Assembly (NCBI GenBank): GCA_025358395.1
Contig: JANYJT010000171.1
Coordinates: 1 to 19,326, forward strand
DNA from: Bacteroidia bacterium
GTDB lineage: Bacteria > Bacteroidota > Bacteroidia > Bacteroidales > Prolixibacteraceae
Direction: 5' to 3'
DNA: 19,326 nucleotides
Shown here: positions 7,592 through 15,080 of the stretch, in pieces
Position numbering within the stretch: the first letter of the stretch is position 1
Layout: the number at the start of each line of letters is the position of its first letter
The notes under the pieces: generated by a model
Seen by the model: the letters and a program-made list of their open reading frames with translations, nothing else
What the model was told of the DNA's origin: nothing
Database searches by the model: none
Translations under genes and position numbers: made by a program

Positions 7592-7629
7592 AAAAAGCGG
7601 CGAATGCCGTTTTTTTTATCCTATTTTAT
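7578..7629 (+). terminator. Long bidirectional intrinsic terminator after the gamma subunit
   Basis: The left arm 7578-7601 and right arm 7606-7629 are complementary over 24 positions, with a single G-T pair at 7597/7610, around the 4-nt loop GAAT. The core is GCGGC/GCCGT flanked by a run of A on the left (7590-7596) and eight T on the right (7610-7617), as expected of a terminator active in both directions. The gamma-subunit stop codon lies in the left arm. Confidence 0.88.
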
Positions 7630-7662
7630 ATTCGAATTTATAACCAAACAGCATCTTAACTT

Positions 7663-8898
7663 ATGAACATCAAAACAAGATTGACCCTGATGAACTTTCT
7701 CCAGTTCTTCGTATGGGGTTCGTGGCTAATCTCTTTGGGCGGATACATGATGGGGCCGCTAAAATTCACCGGCGGACAAGTTGGCGGTGTTTATGCGACC
7801 ATGGGACTTGCGGCACTTTTTATGCCGGGATTGCTTGGAATCGTTGCGGACCGATGGATTAATGCGGAGCGGGTTCTTGGGATGTGCCATTTGGTTGGGG
7901 CTGTGTTGCTTTTCTGGGCTTCGACGGTTACTGATCCTGTCGTCATGTATTGGGTCATGCTTTTCAATGCCATGGCTTACATGCCTACAATCGCCTTAAA
8001 CAGTGCCGTATCGTACAATATTCTCCTGCAAAAAGGTTTTGATGTGGTCAAAGATTTTCCACCAATTCGTGTTTGGGGTACGGTTGGCTTTATCTTTGCC
8101 ATGTGGATTGTCGACCTTTTGGGTTGGGCCAGAAGCCCTGTTCAACTCTATGTGAGTGCAATTACCGCCATGTTTTTGGGTGTTTATGCTTTCACCCTGC
8201 CTGCCTGTCCTCCGGCACGGGCCAAAAGAGATGGTTCAATTCTATCTGCCCTCGGCCTGGATGCCTTCGTTCTTTTCAAAAGAAGGAAAATGGCAGTTTT
8301 CTTTATCTTTGCCATGCTCATCGGCGCAGCTCTTCAGATCACTAATACTTTTGGAGGCTCCTTCCTGGACGATTTCTCCAAATTTGATTTGTACAAGAAC
8401 TCCTTTGCTGTCAAACATCCGACCTTGTTGCTTTCTGTTTCCCAAATTTCGGAAACGCTTTTCATCCTTACTATTCCATTCTTCCTGAAACGTTTTGGCA
8501 TCAAGAAGGTTATGATCATCAGCATTTTTGCCTGGGTATTGAGGTTTGGACTTTTTGGCATTGGGAATCCCGGTTCCGGACTTGTTCTATTAATCCTTTC
8601 CATGATCATCTATGGTATGGCATTTGATTTCTTCAACATATCCGGTTCTCTTTATGTAGAAATGGAATCAGAACCGGGCATTAGGGCAAGCGCACAGGGA
8701 TTGTTCATGATCATGACCAATGGCTTTGGAGCTTACCTGGGAGGAGTTTCCAGCGGCTTTGTCGTGGATCTCTTTACCAAAGACGGGGTGAAAGACTGGC
8801 CTCATATCTGGATGGTGTTTGCGGCTTATGCCCTGGTGTTGGGATTGGCATTCCCGTTTTTATTCAAATACACGCACGAAACTAACAAAAGCACTTAG
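7663..8898 (+). CDS. MFS permease of the nucleoside:H+ symporter (NupG/XapB) type
   Basis: A 411-residue polytopic inner-membrane protein with about 12 hydrophobic segments, consistent with the major facilitator fold. The N-terminus (RLTLMNFLQFFVWGSWLISL) and the segment FPPIRVWGTVGFIFAMWIVD near 127-146 are typical of the nucleoside:H+ symporter family, so nucleoside uptake is the best guess. The gene follows a strong terminator, so it likely starts a new transcript, although only a weak match to a Bacteroidetes -7 box (TATATTCG at 7627) was seen. The TAG stop (8896-8898) sits in a 9-bp direct repeat (ACTTAGAAT, ACTTAGAGT) that leads into a large hairpin. There is no clear metabolic link to the neighbours. 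Substrate is inferred from family resemblance only. Confidence 0.85.
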   Translation: MNIKTRLTLMNFLQFFVWGSWLISLGGYMMGPLKFTGGQVGGVYATMGLAALFMPGLLGIVADRWINAERVLGMCHLVGAVLLFWASTVTDPVVMYWVMLFNAMAYMPTIALNSAVSYNILLQKGFDVVKDFPPIRVWGTVGFIFAMWIVDLLGWARSPVQLYVSAITAMFLGVYAFTLPACPPARAKRDGSILSALGLDAFVLFKRRKMAVFFIFAMLIGAALQITNTFGGSFLDDFSKFDLYKNSFAVKHPTLLLSVSQISETLFILTIPFFLKRFGIKKVMIISIFAWVLRFGLFGIGNPGSGLVLLILSMIIYGMAFDFFNISGSLYVEMESEPGIRASAQGLFMIMTNGFGAYLGGVSSGFVVDLFTKDGVKDWPHIWMVFAAYALVLGLAFPFLFKYTHETNKST

Positions 8899-8979
8899 AA
8901 TACTTAGAGTTTGGAGTACTTAAAGTGATGGACTCCAAAATTTAAGTACTTTAAGTACTCCAAACTCTAAGTACTTTTT
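8893..8979 (+). terminator. 26-bp perfect hairpin with T run ending at the next ATG
   Basis: Bases 8901-8926 are perfectly complementary to 8948-8973 around a 21-nt loop, followed by C and five T (8975-8979) that touch the ATG at 8980. The arms contain 9-bp direct repeats: ACTTAGAAT/ACTTAGAGT at 8893-8910 and TTTAAGTAC twice at 8941-8958. The structure looks like a terminator for the permease gene but lies exactly where the ribosome would bind for the next gene. It could terminate, attenuate or mask initiation. Confidence 0.65.
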
Positions 8980-11040
8980 ATGCTGAACAGACAACTCCTT
9001 TCCCCCACCAGCATCGTGGTGGTTGGCGCCTCCAATAACGTCACCAAACCGGGTGGTAAGATTCTGAAAAATCTGCTTGAGCATGAATTTAAAGGGATGA
9101 TTTGTGCTGTAAATCCCAATGATGTTTCTGTTCAGGCAGTTCCAACCTACGCATCGGTAAAGGATCTTCCCGAAGTTGAGATGGCCATTTTAGCCATTCC
9201 GGCCAAAAGCTGCGCGGAGGCTGTTGCAGTACTCACCAGAGAGAAAAACACCAAAGCTTTTATCATTATCTCGGGTGGATTCAGCGAAATGGGTCCGGAA
9301 GGGGCCGTGCTTGAGCATGAAATTGTGGAAATGGTCAACAATGCGGGGGCGTGTCTGATAGGCCCCAACTGCATCGGCATGCTCACGCCCGATTATGCAG
9401 GTGTTTTTACAGAACCGATTCCTCGTCTGGAGCCAACCGGCGTTGACTTTGTTTCCGGATCGGGGGCAACGGCTGTATTTATCATGGAGTCTGCCATTCC
9501 CAAAGGACTCACCTTCTCCAGAGTGATATCCGTCGGCAACTCTGCCCAGCTGGGAGTTGAAGAGGTATTGGAGTACTGGGACCTGAACGCTGAGCGTGAA
9601 TCTGCCGCCAATGTCAAACTCCTCTATATTGAAACCATCCACAATCCGGATAAATTTCTCTTTCATTCCATATCGCTTGTAAAAAAAGGATTCAGATTGG
9701 CTGCGATCAAAGCCGGAAGTTCTGCCGCAGGAAGTCGTGCAGCCTCTTCCCATACCGGTGCCATGGCCAGCTCTGATTCGGCTGTTGAAGCCCTCTTTCG
9801 CAAAGCGGGAATTGTGAGGTGCTACGGGCGCGAAGAATTGACGACTGTTGCCTGCGTTTTGATGTCCAAGCAGATGAAGGGAAAAAATATGGCTATCATC
9901 ACACATGCCGGAGGGCCTGCGGTCATGCTCACAGATGCCCTTGAGGCAGGTGGGGTCAATATCCCCAATATTCCGGATTCGCCGGTCAAGCAAAGATTGT
10001 TGAAGGCCCTTTCACCGGGATCCTCGGCAGAAAACCCAATTGATTTCCTTGCCACCGGAAATGCCGAACAGTTGGATCTGATTATTGACACGGTAGAAAA
10101 TGAAATGGATGATATTGATGGGATGGCGGTCATTTTTGGGAGTCCCGGCCTGACTTCCGTGCAGGATGTCTATGAAGTCCTGGACAGAAAGATGAAACAG
10201 TGTAAAAAACCCATTTACCCCATCTTGCCATCCGTGATGAACGTAAAAAAGGACCTTGCCTATTTTCTTTCACATGGGAATGTTAACTTCCCGGACGAGG
10301 TACTTTTAGGTAAAGCACTAACGCGGGTGAAATTGACACCCAAACCATCCGGACAAGAGATTTATTTGGATGGAGTTGATGTTCCGCGCATCAGACGAAT
10401 CATCGATAGCAGCCCAAATGGCTATCTAACGCCTGATCTGGTGGAGCAGCTCCTGGCAGCGGCTTCGATCCCGGTTGTGAAGGAAATTATTGTAAGAAAC
10501 GAACATGAGGCAATCAATGCTGCCGGAAAAATCGGATTTCCGCTTGTCATGAAAGTCGTGGGTCCACTACATAAAACGGATGTTGGTGGTGTCACTTTAA
10601 ACATTCGTTCGGAGGAAATGGTCACAGTGGAATTTAACCGGATGATGAAAATCCAACATACCACAGCAGTTTTATTAGCTGAACAGGCCGAAGGGATCGA
10701 ACTTTTTGTGGGTGCCAGCTATGAACCAAAATTTGGTCATGTCGTTTTGTGTGGCATCGGTGGTATTTTTGTTGAAGTTTTGAAAGACACAACCTCCGGA
10801 CTAGCGCCACTTACCTTCGAAGAGGCCAGTTCCATGATCCGAAATTTGAAAGCTTACCCGATTATCAAAGGTTTCAGAGGTAAATGCGGAGTAAGCAGGA
10901 AAAAATTTGCCGAAATCATCGTAAGGCTCTCTTCAATGCTACGTTTTGCCACCGAAATTAAAGAGATGGACATCAATCCGCTGATGGGCAGAGGAGATAA
11001 GATTATAGCCGTTGACGCGAGGATCCGTATTGAGAGATGA
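8980..11040 (+). CDS. ADP-forming acyl-CoA synthetase (acetate-CoA ligase, ADP-forming), fused alpha-beta
   Basis: A 686-residue single-chain enzyme that converts acyl-CoA, ADP and phosphate to free acid, CoA and ATP by way of a phosphohistidine, or runs in reverse. Domains in order: CoA-binding Rossmann domain (about 1-130, starting SIVVVGASNN), two succinyl-CoA-ligase-like domains (about 150-450) with the active-site His at about residue 258 in SSHTGAMASSD, and a C-terminal ATP-grasp domain (about 470-686) with FPLVMKVVGPLHKTDVGGV and GHVVLCGIGGIFVEVLKD. The ATG at 8980 is supported by the N-terminus matching relatives (short lead, then SPTSIVVVGAS). Together with the oxoacid oxidoreductase upstream it could make ATP from amino-acid-derived acyl-CoAs. 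The chain preference (acetyl, branched or aryl) is not readable. A terminator-like hairpin directly abuts its start. Confidence 0.92.
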   Translation: MLNRQLLSPTSIVVVGASNNVTKPGGKILKNLLEHEFKGMICAVNPNDVSVQAVPTYASVKDLPEVEMAILAIPAKSCAEAVAVLTREKNTKAFIIISGGFSEMGPEGAVLEHEIVEMVNNAGACLIGPNCIGMLTPDYAGVFTEPIPRLEPTGVDFVSGSGATAVFIMESAIPKGLTFSRVISVGNSAQLGVEEVLEYWDLNAERESAANVKLLYIETIHNPDKFLFHSISLVKKGFRLAAIKAGSSAAGSRAASSHTGAMASSDSAVEALFRKAGIVRCYGREELTTVACVLMSKQMKGKNMAIITHAGGPAVMLTDALEAGGVNIPNIPDSPVKQRLLKALSPGSSAENPIDFLATGNAEQLDLIIDTVENEMDDIDGMAVIFGSPGLTSVQDVYEVLDRKMKQCKKPIYPILPSVMNVKKDLAYFLSHGNVNFPDEVLLGKALTRVKLTPKPSGQEIYLDGVDVPRIRRIIDSSPNGYLTPDLVEQLLAAASIPVVKEIIVRNEHEAINAAGKIGFPLVMKVVGPLHKTDVGGVTLNIRSEEMVTVEFNRMMKIQHTTAVLLAEQAEGIELFVGASYEPKFGHVVLCGIGGIFVEVLKDTTSGLAPLTFEEASSMIRNLKAYPIIKGFRGKCGVSRKKFAEIIVRLSSMLRFATEIKEMDINPLMGRGDKIIAVDARIRIER

Positions 11041-11143
11041 GAAGAATACTCATGTGAAAATAGGAAAATGTGAAAATTATGATCCTTTTAAAAAATGTAA
11101 AATAGTATTTTTGATCCACAAAATAAAGATAATATCCTTTTTA
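11041..11143. other. Convergent intergenic spacer with no gene
   Basis: This AT-rich spacer lies between the converging acyl-CoA synthetase and acyltransferase genes. A 10-bp direct repeat ATGTGAAAAT occurs at 11052-11061 and 11068-11077. I see only weak self-complementarity (AAAAAT/ATTTTT) and no convincing intrinsic terminator, promoter or ORF. Confidence 0.6.
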
Positions 11144-11178
11144 ATTAGCACATTAGCATATTAGCACATTAGCACATT
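11144..11178 (-). repeat. Octamer tandem array overlapping the acyltransferase 3' end
   Basis: Read on the plus strand, four 8-bp units ATTAGCAC, ATTAGCAT, ATTAGCAC, ATTAGCAC, then ATT, run in register. On the minus strand the array encodes the last residues V-L-M-C and the TAA stop (11161-11163) of the acyltransferase. TAA on the minus strand and TAG on the plus strand each recur every 8 bp, so stops lie in all three frames on both strands. Confidence 0.93.
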
Positions 11179-12978
11179 CCCCTCAATCTCCCGGTTGGTA
11201 TAAAACCTGTTCAACAGACTCAAATCATTGAACTCTTTGGTAAGAGACTCAATGGTATCTTTTGGAATATCATATATATCCAGAACGATCATTCCATCTA
11301 CACAATTGTTGAACTTGGGATCAACATTGAATGCGATGATTTTTGCATTTAACCCTAAATATTTTTTCAAAAGGATTGGTAATCCACTGTTATTCTGATC
11401 AACGTCTCCTATAAACTTATCCAGGGAACTTAATTGAGGAGAAAGGTGCAATATGGCATCATTCAGGTGAACATCTTTGGTCTTTACCTTGAAACGATTG
11501 CGGGGCTTTACCATTGCTGCCTTTTCGTAATCGTAAAAATTTGCCATTATATATCTGATAATAAGCTCTTTTGATTTTTCAGAATAGGTATTACTGATAC
11601 TTACCGGTCCAATAAGGTAGCGGTACTCCGGATTTTTGAGCAGAAAATAGAGGATCCCTTTCCAAAGCAAAAAAAGCGGAAGGGGTTTTCGCTGGTAATC
11701 CTTCACAATAAATGAACGTCCAAGTTCGAGCGATTGCCGCAAGGTATTTTTGAAACCCTTTTTCATCCTGAACAAGCTTTGGGTATAAAATCCCCTAACA
11801 CCGAACTGCTCCATGATTTCTGAACCCATCCCGATCCGATAACCACCAACGATCATTTTTTCCCTGGTATCCCAGATGATGAGTTGATGGTAATAAAGAT
11901 CAAATTCATCAAAATCAGTAGAACGATTTGTTCCTTCTCCGACTTCCCGGAAGGTTAGCTCCCTCAAACGACCCAATTCATTCAGGATGATTGGAATATT
12001 TTTAGTTGGAGCACAAAAAACATCGTAATTCTTGACATTGAAAAGAAAATGGTCCCGTTTGAGCAAAGAGATCTCCCTTTCAATTTGCTGCTGAGGCTGA
12101 GGAATAACAACCTCTTCCGGTTTCAGATCGCTTTTGAGTGAGTAGTTGAAAAAACGTTTCACTTCAATCCCGGAATCCAGACAATAGGTCTTTGAACGAA
12201 GGTAACGGCCAAATTGATGAATGTCCGGGAAATTATCCTGTTCCCTTACCGAAATGGGATTCCCAATCCTTACCTTAATCGTTTTATTCCTTTTATTGAT
12301 TAGCTCAGAAGGCAGTTTTGCAGTCCTCAGAGAGGGGTGAATCCTTCCCAATAAGTGGAAAAGGCGGCTATTGGTTCCATGAAAATAGATTGGAACGATT
12401 GGAACTTTGCTTTTTTTGATAAACCGAAGGGCTGAAATCAGCCATTCCCTGTCTGTAATCAGGGAAGAGGCATAATTGGTAGATACTTCTCCTGCCGGAA
12501 AAAAGCTCAGGACTCCCCCATTGTGGAGATGATCGATGGCAGTCTTTAATCCAGCAATGCTGGATCCTGCTTCAGGCATGTTTTCAAAAGGATTGACAGC
12601 CAGAAAATAATCAGAAATGGGCTCCACTTTCTTCAGCAGAAAGTTGGCTATAACCTTGTGGTCTCCTCTTGCCAGTGAGAGCAATTTTATCAGCAGGATA
12701 CCGTCTATTCCGCCAAATGGATGGTTGGAAACCGTTATAAAACTCCCATCCGCAGGCAACTTCTTCAAATCATTCTCATCAAACTCAAGTTTAACGTTCA
12801 GATATTTGATGATGGCATCGATGGATTCGATGCCATGCTTTTGACTTACATTCTCATACAAATCGTTGATCTTGTGAAAACTCAGCAGATGCATCAGAAG
12901 TTTGGCAAAATTTTCACCTCCCAAATATTGAATAAAGGGACTCGCTTTGATTAAATCCTGCGGTTTAACAAGTTTCAT
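11161..12978 (-). CDS. Two-domain lipid acyltransferase: PlsC-like plus OlsB/hemolysin-like (OlsF/GlsF type)
   Basis: A roughly 605-residue cytoplasmic or membrane-associated enzyme. The N-terminal half has an O-acyltransferase (PlsC-like) signature with NHPFGGID at 85-92 and FFPAGE at 159-164. The C-terminal half (about 300-560) resembles OlsB/hemolysin-type N-acyltransferases (RELTFREVGEGTN, VGGYRIG, SLELGRSFI, GPVSISN). This order matches the characterised bifunctional OlsF, which makes ornithine lipids, and the equivalent glycine-lipid enzymes of Bacteroidetes. The product is therefore likely an acyloxyacyl amino-acid lipid; which amino acid is not visible. The frame also has an ATG at 12996. 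I prefer 12978 because TAATTTTG (minus strand, 12992-12985), a Bacteroidetes -7 match, lies between them, though no -33 box was seen. The final V-L-M-C residues come from an octamer repeat. Confidence 0.85.
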   Translation of the reverse strand: MKLVKPQDLIKASPFIQYLGGENFAKLLMHLLSFHKINDLYENVSQKHGIESIDAIIKYLNVKLEFDENDLKKLPADGSFITVSNHPFGGIDGILLIKLLSLARGDHKVIANFLLKKVEPISDYFLAVNPFENMPEAGSSIAGLKTAIDHLHNGGVLSFFPAGEVSTNYASSLITDREWLISALRFIKKSKVPIVPIYFHGTNSRLFHLLGRIHPSLRTAKLPSELINKRNKTIKVRIGNPISVREQDNFPDIHQFGRYLRSKTYCLDSGIEVKRFFNYSLKSDLKPEEVVIPQPQQQIEREISLLKRDHFLFNVKNYDVFCAPTKNIPIILNELGRLRELTFREVGEGTNRSTDFDEFDLYYHQLIIWDTREKMIVGGYRIGMGSEIMEQFGVRGFYTQSLFRMKKGFKNTLRQSLELGRSFIVKDYQRKPLPLFLLWKGILYFLLKNPEYRYLIGPVSISNTYSEKSKELIIRYIMANFYDYEKAAMVKPRNRFKVKTKDVHLNDAILHLSPQLSSLDKFIGDVDQNNSGLPILLKKYLGLNAKIIAFNVDPKFNNCVDGMIVLDIYDIPKDTIESLTKEFNDLSLLNRFYTNREIEGNVLMC

Positions 12979-13009
12979 ACGACTCAAAATTAACATTTTT
13001 ACTACCCGG

Positions 13010-13066
13010 AAGATGTTCGGTCCTTAATCAATTGCGGCTCCGGTAAGTCAGTGATTAAGGCATCTT
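13010..13066. promoter_or_regulatory. Bulged inverted repeat in the divergent acyltransferase/ygiQ spacer
   Basis: CCTTAATCA (13022-13030) is perfectly complementary to TGATTAAGG (13052-13060). Outside it AAGATG (13010-13015) pairs with CATCTT (13061-13066), leaving a 6-nt bulge on the left. Lying between two divergent genes it could be an operator for both or a leader structure. No regulator is encoded nearby. Confidence 0.4.
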
Positions 13067-13164
13067 AACTGTCCAAATATAAAGAATTGACTTTAAAAAT
13101 AGACTCAGATTCAAATTTAAATCCATACATTTCGTGGCATCAAAAGTTTAATTATTGCCTAAAG

Positions 13165-15048
13165 ATGGCCATTCCACTGGTAAAAGATGTAATTTTACCG
13201 CAAATTGATTTGATTTTGAAAGAGCATAGGTTAAGCGATTGGCTGCCCACCACCATCAAAGAGGTCCGGGCTCTGGGTTGGGAAGAGGTTGATGTTGTCC
13301 TCTTTTCGGGTGATGCCTATGTGGACCATCCCTCATTTGGCACTGCAGTTATAGGACGTATCCTGGAAAGAGAGGGATTGAAAGTCGCAATTGTACCTCA
13401 ACCCAACTGGCAGGATGATCTTCGGGATTTCAAGAAAATGGGCAAACCACGTCTTTTCTTCGCTATCACAGCCGGGTGCATGGATTCGATGGTAAACCAC
13501 TACACAGCAAACAAGAGAAGACGTTCCAATGATGCTTATACACCGGGCGACAGAGCAGGTGCACGCCCTGATTATGCTACTATCGTTTATTCAAAAATCA
13601 TAAAGAACCTTTATCCGGATGTACCTATAATTATTGGCGGAATTGAGGCCTCGTTGCGTCGGGTTACCCATTACGATTATTGGTCCGATGAGTTGAAACC
13701 GAGTATCCTTATTGAAAGTCAAGCGGATATGCTTTTCTATGGGATGGGAGAAAAATCACTTATTTCACTGGTCGAACAGCTACAAATGGGCAAATCGATG
13801 AATGAAATTACCGACATACCGCAAACAGCATTTATTGCTCGTAAAGATCCTGCCATCCAAACAAATACTTCATGGAAGGATCTGGAGTTATTTGATTTTG
13901 AGTCGTGTAAGGCTGATAAGATTAACTATGCCAAAAATTTCAAAGTTATTGAGATAGAGTCAAACCGCATGGATCCTGACTCGCGCCTTCATCAAAAACA
14001 TGGTAATCAAACTGTTGTAATAAATCCTGCATGGCCTCCTCTTACCACCGAAGAGGCTGATCATTTCAGCGACCTTCCGTTTACGCGTTTGCCACATCCA
14101 AAATACAATGGAAAAGGAGACATTCCTGCATACGAAATGATCAGGCATTCCATCAACATTCACAGAGGCTGTTTTGGAGGCTGCGGATTTTGCACTATCT
14201 CGGCCCATCAGGGAAAATTCATTGCCTCCAGATCGGAAGAATCTGTCCTTAGGGAGGTCGAACAGGTCGTAAATATGCCGGATTTTAAGGGCTATATTTC
14301 CGACATTGGTGGTCCTTCTGCCAACATGTACATGATGACGGGAACTGACCTTTCCGTTTGCAAACTTTGCATGAGACCTTCCTGCATCTACCCTTCTATC
14401 TGCAAAAATTTGAACACAGACCATAGGCCGATGAGCCGACTTTATGAAAAGGCTGCCGGATTTAAAGGTGTTAAAAAGGCATTCATTGGGAGCGGCATCC
14501 GATACGACCTGGTATTTCACCGGGTAAATGATGAAGACATCAACAAAGGCAATCTTGCCTACATGGATCAGGTCATAGGGAACCATGTCTCCGGACGGCT
14601 CAAAGTTGCGCCTGAACATACTGCTGAACAGGTACTCTCCGTGATGAGAAAGCCTTCATTTTCGCAGTTTATGAAGCTCAGGAAATTTTTTGACGATACC
14701 AATGAAAAATACGGATTGAAGCAGCAGCTCATTCCCTATTTTATATCAAGTCACCCGGGTAGCACGGTCGAAGCCATGGCCGAATTGGCAGCCAAAACCA
14801 AGGAGCTGAATTTCAAATTAGAACAGATTCAGGACTTTACCCCTACACCAATGACTTTAGCAACTGTGATCTATTATTCAGGATATCACCCTTATACACT
14901 AGAAAAAATATACACTGCCAAAACAGCTGATCAGAAACTTGCCCAACGAAAATTCTTTTTCTGGTACAAGAATGAATACCGAAGGGAATTAATTGCCGAG
15001 TTGCGTAAAATTGGCAGGGCAGATTTGGAAAAATCACTCTTTAAATAG
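13165..15048 (+). CDS. ygiQ: YgiQ-family radical SAM protein
   Basis: A radical SAM enzyme of the YgiQ (UPF0313) family; the biochemical role is not established to my knowledge. The cluster motif HRGCFGGCGFC has cysteines at about 336, 340 and 343 counted from the ATG at 13165. Other family marks are SDWLPTT near the N-terminus, FSGDAYVDHPSFG, VPQPNWQDDLRDF, and KVAPEHTAEQVLSVMRKPS in the C-terminal half, plus a Cys-rich CKLCMRPSCIYPSICKN segment. The frame extends upstream to a TTG at 13087 (653 residues), but the family normally starts shortly before the DWLPTT motif, so the ATG at 13165 (627 residues) is preferred. The gene is divergent from the acyltransferase and 32 bp ahead of the rhamnulokinase gene. 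Confidence 0.9.
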   Translation: MAIPLVKDVILPQIDLILKEHRLSDWLPTTIKEVRALGWEEVDVVLFSGDAYVDHPSFGTAVIGRILEREGLKVAIVPQPNWQDDLRDFKKMGKPRLFFAITAGCMDSMVNHYTANKRRRSNDAYTPGDRAGARPDYATIVYSKIIKNLYPDVPIIIGGIEASLRRVTHYDYWSDELKPSILIESQADMLFYGMGEKSLISLVEQLQMGKSMNEITDIPQTAFIARKDPAIQTNTSWKDLELFDFESCKADKINYAKNFKVIEIESNRMDPDSRLHQKHGNQTVVINPAWPPLTTEEADHFSDLPFTRLPHPKYNGKGDIPAYEMIRHSINIHRGCFGGCGFCTISAHQGKFIASRSEESVLREVEQVVNMPDFKGYISDIGGPSANMYMMTGTDLSVCKLCMRPSCIYPSICKNLNTDHRPMSRLYEKAAGFKGVKKAFIGSGIRYDLVFHRVNDEDINKGNLAYMDQVIGNHVSGRLKVAPEHTAEQVLSVMRKPSFSQFMKLRKFFDDTNEKYGLKQQLIPYFISSHPGSTVEAMAELAAKTKELNFKLEQIQDFTPTPMTLATVIYYSGYHPYTLEKIYTAKTADQKLAQRKFFFWYKNEYRRELIAELRKIGRADLEKSLFK

Positions 15049-15080
15049 TCGTCATTTTTATCAAATTCTTATTGTAACAT

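Noticed and set aside
11078..11125. Possible terminator between the convergent acyl-CoA synthetase and acyltransferase genes
   Set aside because: Only a six-base A/T stem could be found, too weak to call.
13087..13164. N-terminal extension of YgiQ from TTG at 13087
   Set aside because: The family starts shortly before the DWLPTT motif, and the extension has no conserved features that I recognise; the ATG at 13165 is already earlier than needed.
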